From CAWDDG01 sp963801065 (GTDB lineage: Bacteria > Actinomycetota > Actinomycetes > Jiangellales > Jiangellaceae), in assembly GCA_963801065.1 (NCBI GenBank), contig CAWDDG010000006.1:248001-312000 (forward strand): a DNA stretch of 64,000 nt. The letters are read 5' to 3'. Positions 35,661 through 47,302 of this stretch are shown here, in pieces; the first letter of the stretch is position 1, and each line of letters starts with the position of its first letter. Below the pieces are notes generated by a model. It did not search any database. It was not told the DNA's origin and was given only the letters and a program-made list of their open reading frames with translations. The translations under genes and the position numbers were made by a program.

Positions 35661-38294
35661 GTGGCCGACGTGGCGGACCGGAAAGCGTACGAGGAGATCA
35701 ATCGGCTGCGTGCTGACCTGGCCGCGGCCCGGCAGCAGCAGTCCGCGACCAGCGAGATCCTCACAGCCCTGGGCAAGGCGGCTTCGGACCTCGACGCCAT
35801 CCTCGGGACGGTCGTCGAGAGCGCCCAGCGCCTCTGTACGGCGGACGTCTCACAGATTCATCTCGTGGACGGTGACCTGCTCCGGCTGGCCCGAGCGGCC
35901 GGTAGCTCCCAAGATGTCATCGACTACATGGTCGCAAACCCGGTGGACCGTGACCGTCGTTCGCTCATCGGCCGCGTGGCACTCTACGGCCGGACGCAGC
36001 AGATCACGGATGTGCTCGCCGATCCCGAGTACGGGCGGCTCGAGCTCCAGAGTCTCGCTGGTCTGCGGACAACACTCGGCGTCCCCATGGTCCTCGACGA
36101 CGATCTTGTCGGCGTCATGGTGGTGTGGCGCACCGAGGTCGACCCTTTCGACGATCGTGCCGAAGAGCTCCTCACGACCTTTGCCGCCCAAGCGGCCATT
36201 GCGCTGCGCAGTGTCAACCTGGTGCGCGCGCTGGAGGCACGGTCCGATGAGCTGGCCCGCAAGGTCGAACAGCTCGAGGCACTGGCCGAGGTCGGACAGG
36301 TGGTCAGCTCGAGCCTCGACGTCGACGAAGTGCTGTCGACGATCGTCACGCACGCCGTCCAGCTTTCCGGTACGGACGGTGGCTCGATTTTCGAGTTCGA
36401 CGATGCAGAGCAGGAGTTCAACGTACGAACGGCGTTCGGCACAAGCACGGAGCTGGTAGACGATCTGCGCCGCACGCGGATCACCTTGACCGGCACCCTG
36501 GTTGGCCGGGCCGCCACGCTGGGTCACCCAGAACAGGTGCCGGACCTGCGGCAGGTGCCTCTCGATCCGCACCTGCAGCGACTGCACGACGCGGGGTGGC
36601 TGTCGGTCGTTGCTGTGCCCATGCTGCGTGAAGGCACGATCGTCGGCGCGTTGGTCGTGCGCCGTATGACTCCCGGTGGGTTCTCCGACGAGACGTGCGA
36701 CTTGTTGGAGACCTTCGCCAGCCAGTCGGCCCTCGCCATCCTCAACGCGCGACTGTTCCGTGAGCTGGAGCTCAAGAGCGCCGAACTCGAGGTGGCGAGC
36801 AGGCACAAGTCCGAGTTCTTGGCCAGCATGTCGCACGAGCTCCGGACGCCACTCAACGCCGTCATCGGATTCTCAGAGGTCTTGCTGGAGCGCATGTTCG
36901 GCGATCTCAATGAGCGTCAGGATGAGTATCTACGAGACATCTGGGGCTCTGGTAAGCACCTGCTAGAGCTGCTCAACGAGATTCTCGACCTGTCGAAGAT
37001 CGAAGCGGGGCAGATGATCCTGGAGCACTCGACCTTCGGCGTACGTGACGCACTCGAGTACAGCATGTCCCTGGTCCGGGAGCGGGCAGCCCGGCACGGC
37101 ATCGCGCTGAGCCTCGAGGTCGGTCCCGGCGTGGACCTGCTCGATGCCGACGAGCTTCGGTTCAAGCAGGTCGTTCTCAACCTGCTATCCAACGCGGTGA
37201 AGTTCACCGACGACGGTGGCCGCGTCAGTGTTCGAGCGACCAGCCAGGGCACCGAACTCGTGGTCACAGTTTCCGACACGGGCATGGGCGTGCCGCCGGA
37301 GGACAGAGAACGCATCTTCGAGTCGTTCCAGCAGGGCAAGCGCGCAGCTCCGAAGGCTGAAGGCACCGGGCTGGGTCTCACGCTCTCCAAGCGCATCGTC
37401 GAGCTGCACGGCGGGCACATCTGGCTCGGGAGCGAGGTCGGCGTCGGAAGCACATTCGGCATCGGCATCCCTGCCAGCGCCCGGGTGACGTCGGGTCAGC
37501 CGACGACCGGAGCGCCAGACATCCCCTGGCCGTCGGCGCCCCGCGTCGTCGTCGTCGAGGACGACCGGCGGTCCTCGGAGCTGCTCGCGCTCTACCTTCG
37601 CGGCGCCGGCATCGAGGTCGTGACCGCCCGCGACGGCGAGGAAGGGCTGGCCCTGATCCGCCGGCTTCGGCCGACGGGCGTTGTGCTCGACATTCGACTG
37701 CCAAAGCTGGATGGGTGGGATCTGCTCGCGCTCCTGAAGGCCGACCCCGCGACCGCCCCCATACCCGTGATCATCGTGTCCATGCTCGACGAGCGGGGCA
37801 AGGGCTTCGCGCTCGGCGCTGCCGAGTACCTGGTGAAGCCGGTCGGTCGCGACGACGTCTTGTCCGCGCTCGCCCGGGTCACCGTTCTCCCCAACCGCGA
37901 TCGGCTCGTCGTAGCCATCGATGACGACCGACTTGCCGTCGATCTCGTCCGTGCCGTGCTGGAGCCGGAGGGTTGGACTGTCCTCGGAGCAACCTCCGGC
38001 GAGGAAGGCTTGGCGCTTGCCACCGCAAGACAACCTGCCGTCGTCCTGCTCGACCTGCTCATGCCTGGCATGGACGGCTTCGCCCTGGTCGACGCGCTGC
38101 GCCGGGCGGAGGCGACCAAGGACATCCCCATCATCGTCTTGACATCGAAGACGATGACCGCACAGGACAAGGACCGACTCAACGGACAGATCTCATACGT
38201 CGCCAGGAAGGCGGAGTTCGACTCGGCTGCGCTGTTGAGCCTGGTCGACCGGGTCACCTCCGCTCGGACGAGCCGTGCACCGGAGGCCTCATGA
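35661..38294 (+). CDS. Hybrid histidine kinase (GAF-GAF-HisKA-HATPase-REC-REC)
   Basis: An 877-aa cytoplasmic sensor kinase without transmembrane segments. A short coiled coil precedes two GAF domains (~30-200 and ~220-370). The phospho-acceptor His lies in ASMSHELRTPLNAVIGFSEV at about residue 391, the ATPase N-box is LLSNAVKF, and the G-box GTGLGLTLSKRI. Two receiver domains follow, with phospho-acceptor Asp near residue 676 (VVLDIRLPKLDGW) and near 797 (VLLDLLMPGMDGF). GTG at 35661 has GGGAGG five bases upstream. It heads a four-gene operon; its stop overlaps the next start as ATGA. Confidence 0.93.
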   Translation: MADVADRKAYEEINRLRADLAAARQQQSATSEILTALGKAASDLDAILGTVVESAQRLCTADVSQIHLVDGDLLRLARAAGSSQDVIDYMVANPVDRDRRSLIGRVALYGRTQQITDVLADPEYGRLELQSLAGLRTTLGVPMVLDDDLVGVMVVWRTEVDPFDDRAEELLTTFAAQAAIALRSVNLVRALEARSDELARKVEQLEALAEVGQVVSSSLDVDEVLSTIVTHAVQLSGTDGGSIFEFDDAEQEFNVRTAFGTSTELVDDLRRTRITLTGTLVGRAATLGHPEQVPDLRQVPLDPHLQRLHDAGWLSVVAVPMLREGTIVGALVVRRMTPGGFSDETCDLLETFASQSALAILNARLFRELELKSAELEVASRHKSEFLASMSHELRTPLNAVIGFSEVLLERMFGDLNERQDEYLRDIWGSGKHLLELLNEILDLSKIEAGQMILEHSTFGVRDALEYSMSLVRERAARHGIALSLEVGPGVDLLDADELRFKQVVLNLLSNAVKFTDDGGRVSVRATSQGTELVVTVSDTGMGVPPEDRERIFESFQQGKRAAPKAEGTGLGLTLSKRIVELHGGHIWLGSEVGVGSTFGIGIPASARVTSGQPTTGAPDIPWPSAPRVVVVEDDRRSSELLALYLRGAGIEVVTARDGEEGLALIRRLRPTGVVLDIRLPKLDGWDLLALLKADPATAPIPVIIVSMLDERGKGFALGAAEYLVKPVGRDDVLSALARVTVLPNRDRLVVAIDDDRLAVDLVRAVLEPEGWTVLGATSGEEGLALATARQPAVVLLDLLMPGMDGFALVDALRRAEATKDIPIIVLTSKTMTAQDKDRLNGQISYVARKAEFDSAALLSLVDRVTSARTSRAPEAS

Positions 38295-38677
38295 AAGCGC
38301 AGGTGGTCCTCGTGGTCGAGGACAACGAACGCAATCGCAAGCTCGTGCGCGACGTCCTCGGCTTTGCCGGCTTCACGGTCATCGAAGCCACGACGGCAGA
38401 GGAAGGCGTTGCGCTCGCACTCGAGCGCTCACCCGACATCGTGCTCATGGACTTGCAGCTGCCGGGAATGGACGGCATCGACGCGTTGCGCCTGCTACGC
38501 GACGCGCCAAAGACACGATCGCTGCCCGTGGTCGCGGTCACGGCCTTTGCGATGAGAGACGACCGGGAACGGGTATTGAGCGCCGGCTTCGACGGCTACC
38601 TGGAGAAGCCCATCAGCGTGCGTGCCCTACCGGATCAGATCCGGGGATTCATGGGCTCAAAGGACGTGGCCGAGTGA
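38291..38677 (+). CDS. Single-domain response regulator
   Basis: A 128-aa receiver protein without output domain. Acidic pocket VVEDNERNR, phospho-acceptor Asp54 in VLMDLQLPGMDG, and Lys in GYLEKPISV are all present. Such proteins relay phosphate or act by protein contact. Both junctions are four-base overlaps (ATGA upstream, GTGA downstream), placing it as a relay between the hybrid kinase and the cyclase. Confidence 0.93.
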   Translation: MKAQVVLVVEDNERNRKLVRDVLGFAGFTVIEATTAEEGVALALERSPDIVLMDLQLPGMDGIDALRLLRDAPKTRSLPVVAVTAFAMRDDRERVLSAGFDGYLEKPISVRALPDQIRGFMGSKDVAE

Positions 38678-39801
38678 GTGAAGAAGCGACGGTGCTCGTC
38701 GTCGACGACCTGCCGCAGAACTTGCGACTGCTCGATGCCGTGCTGAGCCCGCGAGGGTTCCGGGTGGTGGGCGCGGCCTCCGGCGAGGAGGCCCTACGGA
38801 TCCTCGGGGAGGATAAGCCCGACCTCGTTCTCCTCGACATTCTGATGCCGGGCATGGACGGATACGAGGTGTGCCGACGCATCCGTTCGAACCCCGTCAC
38901 CGCATACCTGCCCGTGGTGATGGTCACCGCAAGCGGTGACCAGGAGAAGCTGCAGGCCATCGATGTTGGAGCCGACGACTTCGTCACCAAGCCGTTCGAA
39001 CAAGCCGAGCTCTTGGCACGCATCCGCTCGCTCGTGCGGATCAAGCGGTATCACGACACGATCGAGCGACAAGCCGCCGAGCTTGAGGAATGGAACAGCG
39101 AGCTCCAGCGTCGTGTGCAGACGCAGGTGGACGAGTTGCAGCGCCTGGGAAGGCTCAGGCGGTTCCTGGCCCCTCAGCTCGCGGACCTTGTAGTGAGTTC
39201 CGGCGACGAGTCCTTCCTCGAGAGCCACCGCCGTGAGATCACCGTCGTCTTCTGCGACCTCTGCGGCTTCACACCGTTTGCCGAAACCGCCGAACCCGAG
39301 GAGGTCATGCACGTCCTCCGCGAGTACCACGCGGCGCTCGGCGACCTGATCTTCCGGTTCGAAGGAACGCTGGAGCGGTTCGTCGGCGACGGGCTCATGG
39401 TCTTCTTCAACGACCCCATGCCGTGCGATGACGCACCGTTGCGCGCTATCCGTATGTCGGTTGCCATGCGGAGCAGGGCACACAAGCTGGCCGAGGGCTG
39501 GACTCGGCGTGGGCACGACCTGGCACTGTCGATTGGTGTGGCCCACGGCTACGCCACTCTTGGCCGAATCGGCTACGAAGGCCGGTTTGACTACGCCGCC
39601 ATCGGCAGTGTCACCAACCTAGCTGCCCGTCTGTGCTCTGAGGCCGTACCTTGGCAGATTCTCGTAACTCAGAGTGTGCACGCGGCAGCCGAGGAGTATG
39701 TCGTGGCCGACTCTGTCGGAGAACTCGCCCTCAAGGGTTTCTCCCGACCCATCCGGGCTTTCGACATCAAGGGACTGGACTCCGCCGGGGTGACGTCGTG
39801 A
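38674..39801 (+). CDS. REC-class III adenylate/guanylate cyclase
   Basis: A 375-aa protein. The receiver domain (1-120) has Asp55 in LVLLDILMPGMDGY and Lys107 in FVTKPF. A coiled coil (125-160) links it to a class III nucleotide cyclase (185-370). Metal-binding Asp195 (VVFCDLCGFTPF) and Asp239 (FVGDGLMVFF) are present, and the final motif reads DYAAIGSVTNLAARL. Phosphorylation should switch cyclic nucleotide synthesis. GTG at 38674 overlaps the response-regulator stop; its stop overlaps the ATP-grasp start as GTGA. Confidence 0.92.
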   Translation: MSEEATVLVVDDLPQNLRLLDAVLSPRGFRVVGAASGEEALRILGEDKPDLVLLDILMPGMDGYEVCRRIRSNPVTAYLPVVMVTASGDQEKLQAIDVGADDFVTKPFEQAELLARIRSLVRIKRYHDTIERQAAELEEWNSELQRRVQTQVDELQRLGRLRRFLAPQLADLVVSSGDESFLESHRREITVVFCDLCGFTPFAETAEPEEVMHVLREYHAALGDLIFRFEGTLERFVGDGLMVFFNDPMPCDDAPLRAIRMSVAMRSRAHKLAEGWTRRGHDLALSIGVAHGYATLGRIGYEGRFDYAAIGSVTNLAARLCSEAVPWQILVTQSVHAAAEEYVVADSVGELALKGFSRPIRAFDIKGLDSAGVTS

Positions 39802-41390
39802 CCACGGACCACGCCGCATCGCTGGGCCAGTCCGACGACACGCTCGAGGCGCTCACCGAGGACGAGCGCTACCGGCGGTTCGACCGCCTGCAGTTGCGCC
39901 TCCAGCAGGTGTGGGAGGCCATGCGGCTCAACCAGGAGGGTGAGTCCGTCGTCGTGATCCCGTCCGTGACCCTCGACCGAGTCGAGCCGGACAGCGGTTC
40001 CCTGATTCAGGCGACCGAGGAGCGCTTTCTCTTTATCCTCCTGCTCCTTCGACAACCCCGGCTTCGCATGGTGTACGTGACGTCGATGCCCATACTGCCG
40101 GCGATCGTCGAGTACTACCTCGCGCTCCTTCCCGGCATCATTCCGAGCCACGCGCGCGCCAGGCTGGCACTCGTCTCAGTCAACGATTCCTCGCCACGAC
40201 CGTTGAGCGCCAAGCTTCTCGAGCGGCCCCGACTGTTGCGCAGGATCGCCGCGCTCGTGCCGGACCGGTCACGCTCTCACCTCATGCCCTACAACACGAC
40301 CACGCTGGAACGCGACCTCGCTCTGTCACTAGGAATCCCTATGTACGGGGCCGACCCAAGGCTGTTCGACCTGGGTACGAAGACCGGCTGCCGCCGGCTG
40401 TTCGCAGAGGTTGGCGTCCGCCATCCCGTCGGCGTCGAAGATCTGCACGACCTCGCCGAAGTGGCGGACGCGCTGATACAGCTCCGCGCCAAGCGTCCGA
40501 AGGTGACCCAGGCCATGGTCAAGCTCAACGAAGGCGTGGCGGGCGCCGGGAACGCCCTCGTCGACCTTGATGGCCTGCCCGCGCCTGGCTCCGCGGAGGC
40601 GAAGGACGCGGTCCTACACCGCGTACGGGAGATGAGCTTCGAGAGTCAGACCATGCCCTTCGACGCCTACGCGGCGAAGCTGGCGGAACGGGGTGGCATC
40701 GTTGAAGAGTTCATCACCGGGGTCGAGTTGCGCAGTCCGAGCGTCCAGTTGCGGGCAACGCCAAAGGGCGAGGTTGAGCTGCTGTCCACGCATGACCAGC
40801 TTCTCGGCGGACCCACAGGACAGACCTACCTGGGGTGTCGGTTCCCGGCGGACTCCTCGTACGCCGCCGCGATCAGCCGGGAAGCCATGCAGATCGGGGA
40901 ACAGCTCGCGCAGGAAGGGGTCCTGGGGCGGTTCGCCGTCGACTTCGTAGTCGTCAAGGATGCGAGTGGTGCCTGGACTCCGTACGCCATCGAGCTCAAC
41001 TTGCGAAAGGGGGGAACCACGCATCCGTTCCTTACGATGCAGTTCCTCACCGACGGTGCCTACGACCCGACGACAGCACTGTTCTTGACGCCGAGCGGGC
41101 GGGAGAAGCACCTGGTCGCGACAGATCACCTCGAGTCACCAGAGCTGAAGGTCCTGTGCATTGAAGATCTGTTCGATATCGTGGCGCGCCGGGGCCTGCA
41201 TTTCGACCAGGCGACGCAGACAGGTGTCGTGTTCCACATGATCAGCTGCCTTACCGAGCACGGCCGAGTGGGTCTGACGGCCGTCGCCGATACCCCCGCG
41301 CAGGCCGACGCCGTCTATCGCCGCGCCGAACGGATCCTCCTCGAGGAAGCCCGAGCCGCCCGCGTGGCAGCTCCGCTACCCGTTGGGTGA
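39798..41390 (+). CDS. ATP-grasp ligase, PGM1-related
   Basis: A 530-aa protein with an ATP-grasp fold. The N-terminal half (MVYVTSMPILPAIVEYYLAL; later HLMPYNTTTLERDLALSLGI) and the ATP-grasp segments VKLNEGVAGAGNALVDL and GGIVEEFITGVELRSPSVQL are clear. Metal-binding Glu and Asn lie in IELNLRKGGTTHPFLTMQFL. A C-terminal ~100-residue region follows the pattern of the PGM1 type of peptide ligase, characterised from pheganomycin biosynthesis, which joins an amino acid derivative to a peptide. No precursor peptide is obvious here. GTG at 39798 overlaps the cyclase stop, tying this ligase to the signalling genes. Confidence 0.83.
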   Translation: MTTDHAASLGQSDDTLEALTEDERYRRFDRLQLRLQQVWEAMRLNQEGESVVVIPSVTLDRVEPDSGSLIQATEERFLFILLLLRQPRLRMVYVTSMPILPAIVEYYLALLPGIIPSHARARLALVSVNDSSPRPLSAKLLERPRLLRRIAALVPDRSRSHLMPYNTTTLERDLALSLGIPMYGADPRLFDLGTKTGCRRLFAEVGVRHPVGVEDLHDLAEVADALIQLRAKRPKVTQAMVKLNEGVAGAGNALVDLDGLPAPGSAEAKDAVLHRVREMSFESQTMPFDAYAAKLAERGGIVEEFITGVELRSPSVQLRATPKGEVELLSTHDQLLGGPTGQTYLGCRFPADSSYAAAISREAMQIGEQLAQEGVLGRFAVDFVVVKDASGAWTPYAIELNLRKGGTTHPFLTMQFLTDGAYDPTTALFLTPSGREKHLVATDHLESPELKVLCIEDLFDIVARRGLHFDQATQTGVVFHMISCLTEHGRVGLTAVADTPAQADAVYRRAERILLEEARAARVAAPLPVG

Positions 41391-41463
41391 GGCGCACCCG
41401 GCTGCAACAGCGCACCATTTCCGCCGCCGAGGGCGGCCCTGCTGACCTCGGCACCGAGTGGCC

Positions 41464-41481
41464 CGATCCCTGTCGGGATCG
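41464..41481. terminator. Hairpin between convergent operons
   Basis: CGATCCC-TGTC-GGGATCG forms a 7-bp stem with a tetraloop between the ATP-grasp gene and the convergent gcvP. It has no T tract. It may terminate one or both transcripts. Confidence 0.4.
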
Positions 41482-41545
41482 TACGTCGGGCGTCAGGTGC
41501 TCTGCCGTGTCCGGATGGGCTGCTCAAGACGACGTGATCACTCCA

Positions 41546-44407
<2,862 letters not shown>

Positions 44408-44469
44408 TTAGGGCTCCTCGACGGCACGCGGCGACGGGCTCCCCCTCTGTCGCGTCGCCCGCGGCGGTA

Positions 44470-44572
44470 CTCCAGAGTGGCCTCGCCCGGGCGGTCCGCG
44501 CTGCCTGAGAGGTTCCGGGGATGTTGCCCCTTCGGCGCTCCGCGCCGGCTGCGCGGAGTCTCTCCCGGCCGG
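44470..44572 (-). promoter_or_regulatory. Glycine riboswitch (single aptamer) upstream of gcvP
   Basis: On the minus strand CGGGAGAGACTCC opens P1, GCGCCGAAGGGGCAA and CCGGAACCTCTCAGGCA are the conserved core of a glycine aptamer, and GAGGCCACTCTGGAG closes it. This order is diagnostic for the glycine riboswitch. Only one aptamer is visible rather than a tandem pair. It should activate gcvP expression when glycine is abundant. Confidence 0.9.
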
Positions 44573-44613
44573 GGTCGACGGCTGCGTTCAGCCTACCCCG
44601 GCACGCCGGCGTC

Positions 44614-45231
44614 TCATGCGCCGGCGACTCGGGTGCGGCGGCGGACCGCGAGCTCGTCGGCGGGGTGCTCGCCCGGCTCCTCGCCCGGCCGCTCCCCCGG
44701 CATCTCGATCAGCGTGGCTTCGACCTCGCGCCAGACCCGTCCGACCGCGATGCCGAACACACCTTGCCCGCCCTGGACGAGGTCGACGACCTCATCGGCC
44801 GACGTGCACTCGTAGACGCTCGCGCCGTCGCTCATCAGCGTGATGCCGGCGAGGTCCTCGACACCACGGTCTCGAAGGTGCTGAACGGCCTGGCGGATCT
44901 GCTGCAGCGAGACACCCGTGTCCAGCAGCCGCTTGACGATCTTGAGCACCAGGATGTCGCGGAAGGAGTACAGCCGCTGGGTGCCGGAGCCGGACGCCGG
45001 CCGGACGGTAGCCTCGACCAGGCCGGTCCTGGCCCAGTAGTCCAGCTGCCGGTACGTGATGCCGGCAGCGGCGCAGGCCGTCGGGCCTCGGTAGCCGACA
45101 TCGTCGCGGATCGGGCCGACCATGCCCTCGAAGAGCAGGCCCTGCCGGCCGGCCTCGGTGGTGGCAGTTGTGACGGCGTCGCCCGACGGTGCACCGACCG
45201 GGCCCTTGCCGCCCGTCGTATCTCCGCTCAC
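44614..45231 (-). CDS. MerR-family regulator
   Basis: A 205-aa MerR-type protein. The helix-turn-helix region GPTACAAAGITYRQLDYWAR is followed by TGLVEATVRPASGSGTQRLY and the dimerisation helix ILVLKIVKRLLDTGVSLQQI. It is the counterpart of the second MerR protein in the mycobacterial gcvB-garA locus (Rv1830-like position). Target genes are unknown. GTG at 45231 has GGAGG six bases upstream; a longer TTG start adds seven residues. Confidence 0.9.
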   Translation of the reverse strand: MSGDTTGGKGPVGAPSGDAVTTATTEAGRQGLLFEGMVGPIRDDVGYRGPTACAAAGITYRQLDYWARTGLVEATVRPASGSGTQRLYSFRDILVLKIVKRLLDTGVSLQQIRQAVQHLRDRGVEDLAGITLMSDGASVYECTSADEVVDLVQGGQGVFGIAVGRVWREVEATLIEMPGERPGEEPGEHPADELAVRRRTRVAGA

Positions 45232-45370
45232 GTCGACCCTCCGTCCGTCCAACCGACACCCGCGACGCTAGGCGTGGGCCCGACCAGGGTCAACGCAACA
45301 CGCGGGCCGACCTCGACCTCGACTTCAACTCGAGAGTTGCGATTGATCACAGCCGGCCTCGCCAGCCCAG

Positions 45371-45847
45371 TCAGCTGGCGAAGTCCTCGGGGGAAACCTG
45401 GTCGAGGAACTCGCGGAACTTCTCGACCTCGTTCTCCTGCTCGTCGTCGGACGCGTCGGCGATGACGATCCCCACCTCGTCGAGCAGAGGCTCGGCCGCG
45501 AAGATAGGGGTGCCGGTTCGCAGCGCCAGAGCGATGGAGTCCGACGGGCGCGAGCTGACCCGGATGCCGCCGGAGAAGACGAGCTCGGCGTAGTAGGTGC
45601 TGTCGCGGATCTCGGTGATCCTGACCTGCTCCAGCTGTGCACCGACCGCCTCGAGCACGTCCTTGAACAGGTCGTGCGTCATCGGTCGCGCTGGAGTCAC
45701 GCCCTGTTGTGCGAAGGCGATGGCGGTCGCCTCCACCGCACCGATCCAGATGGGGAGGTAGCGCTCGCCGTCGACCTCGCGGAGCAGGACGATCGGCTGG
45801 TTGGACGGCATCTCCACTCGGACGCCGACCACGTCGAGCTCGCGCAC
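45371..45847 (-). CDS. Bifunctional nuclease family protein (DUF151)
   Basis: A 158-aa protein of the BFN/DUF151 family: MPSNQPIVLLREVDGERYLP then IWIGAVEATAIAFAQQGVTP are the signature. SSRPSDSIALALRTGTPIFA is the second conserved block. Homologues have weak DNase/RNase activity and appear in this locus in mycobacteria. GTG at 45847 fits the conserved start VRELDVVGVRVEMPS; no strong ribosome site. Confidence 0.92.
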   Translation of the reverse strand: MRELDVVGVRVEMPSNQPIVLLREVDGERYLPIWIGAVEATAIAFAQQGVTPARPMTHDLFKDVLEAVGAQLEQVRITEIRDSTYYAELVFSGGIRVSSRPSDSIALALRTGTPIFAAEPLLDEVGIVIADASDDEQENEVEKFREFLDQVSPEDFAS

Positions 45848-45914
45848 GACTTCAACCCTACGCCAGTGTCCGAAGGCGGCGAACACGAACGCCGCGGCCA
45901 GGCATGCGAAGCCG

Positions 45915-46619
45915 TCACCGCGTTCGCACGCGCCGCAGCTGACCGTCCACCAGGGCGGCGTGCAGGCGCGAGGTCAGCCGGGCGATCTCGTGCGCCGCTT
46001 CCTCGCCGCGGCCGCGTGCGTCGGCGGCCCGCTGGCGCAGCATCGGAGCCACGACCTGCTCGATCAATCCCACTTCGCGCTCGACGGCGCTGCGGATCGT
46101 CCGCAGGTGCCGAGGTTCGAGGCCGTAGGCCGCCAGCTCCCCTGCCGTCCGCGCCACGACCAGGGCATCGGCATCGAAGGTGGAACCGCGCGGCGCGATC
46201 AGGCCGTAGGACTCGAGATCTGCCAGCAGCTCGTCGGAGATGCCGGCTGCCTCGGCGAGCGAAGAGCGCGAGAGCCTGACCTGGCCGAGTTCCTCCGGGA
46301 CCGACGCGATGCCGTAGGGCATGCTCGGACGGCCCCCGCGCGCCGTCAGCTCCATCCCCTCGTCGAGCTGGTCGAGTTGTTCCTTGATCACCCGCAGGGG
46401 CAGGTAGTGGTCGCGCTGGACCGTGAGCACATAGCGCAGCCGGGCGACGTCGTCGTGGCTGAAACGGCGGTATCCCGACGGCGCGCGCTGCGGCTCGACC
46501 AGGCCCTCGGACTCCAGGAAGCGGATCTTGGAGATCGTCACGCCCGGGAAATCCGGACGTAGCTGCTCCAGAACCTCCCCGATGTTGAAGGTCTGGCGCG
46601 CCGGCAGCGCCGAACTCAC
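45915..46619 (-). CDS. ftsR: FtsR-type MerR regulator
   Basis: A 234-aa MerR-family protein with winged helix TISKIRFLESEGLVEPQRAP and SGYRRFSHDDVARLRYVLTV. Orthologues sit next to garA in actinobacteria; FtsR in Corynebacterium activates ftsZ. GTG at 46619 overlaps the stop of the FHA gene by GTGA, giving coupled translation. Confidence 0.9.
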   Translation of the reverse strand: MSSALPARQTFNIGEVLEQLRPDFPGVTISKIRFLESEGLVEPQRAPSGYRRFSHDDVARLRYVLTVQRDHYLPLRVIKEQLDQLDEGMELTARGGRPSMPYGIASVPEELGQVRLSRSSLAEAAGISDELLADLESYGLIAPRGSTFDADALVVARTAGELAAYGLEPRHLRTIRSAVEREVGLIEQVVAPMLRQRAADARGRGEEAAHEIARLTSRLHAALVDGQLRRVRTR

Positions 46620-47155
46620 CTCGGCCCGCCGCCGAACCCGTGCTGGCTCGAGTAGTAGACGAGGCGGTACTTGCCCACCTGGACCTCGTCGCCGTTGGTC
46701 AGGAGCACCTCTTCGATCCGGTCGCGGTTCACGTATGTGCCGTTGAGGCTGCCCACATCGCTCACGACGAATCCCTCGTCGGTGCGGCGGAACTCCGCAT
46801 GCCGCCGGGAGACGGTCACGTCGTCGAGGAAGATGTCGGAGTCGGGGTGCCGCCCGGCGCTCACGGTGTCGGTGTCCAGCAGGAACCGGCTACCTGCGTT
46901 GGGCCCCCTGAGCACGACGAGCAGCGCGCTCCCGGCCGGCAGGGCGTCGACCGCTGCCTGGTCGGCCGGTCCGAGATCGCCGACCTCTTCGCGGGCCAGC
47001 TCTTCCCGGTCGACCTCGTCGCGGGCGATCGCGAGCGTGCTCGTCGAGTCGGTTGCCGGTTCGCCGGCCGGCGCCGGTGTCAGTCGGGCTCCGCACCGGG
47101 AGCAGAAGTTGGCGTCCGCTGGGTTCTCTTGCCCGCACTGCGTGCAGAACGGCAT
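46616..47155 (-). CDS. garA: FHA-domain protein, GarA-like with N-terminal zinc ribbon
   Basis: A 179-aa cytoplasmic protein. Cys4, Cys7, Cys18 and Cys21 (MPFCTQCGQENPADANFCSR) form a zinc ribbon that mycobacterial GarA lacks. A Ser/Thr-rich segment (TDSTSTLAIARDE) may be the phosphorylated tail seen in GarA. The FHA domain has VSAGRHPDSDIFLDDVTVSR, RRHAEF and GSLNGTYVN. GarA regulates 2-oxoglutarate/glutamate metabolism through kinase-dependent binding. Gene order supports orthology. Confidence 0.9.
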   Translation of the reverse strand: MPFCTQCGQENPADANFCSRCGARLTPAPAGEPATDSTSTLAIARDEVDREELAREEVGDLGPADQAAVDALPAGSALLVVLRGPNAGSRFLLDTDTVSAGRHPDSDIFLDDVTVSRRHAEFRRTDEGFVVSDVGSLNGTYVNRDRIEEVLLTNGDEVQVGKYRLVYYSSQHGFGGGPR

Positions 47156-47302
47156 CGGCTCTCGGCCTCCCGCCGCGTGGTCCGCGGCACGACGGAGGTG
47201 ACGGATCGCCCGGTCGGGATGGACCCTCGATCGCCACCTGAGGGTTTGGTCCTTGGAAACCTAGGGCCGTACGAGCCGGAGGGTCAACTTGACGTCGAGG
47301 GC

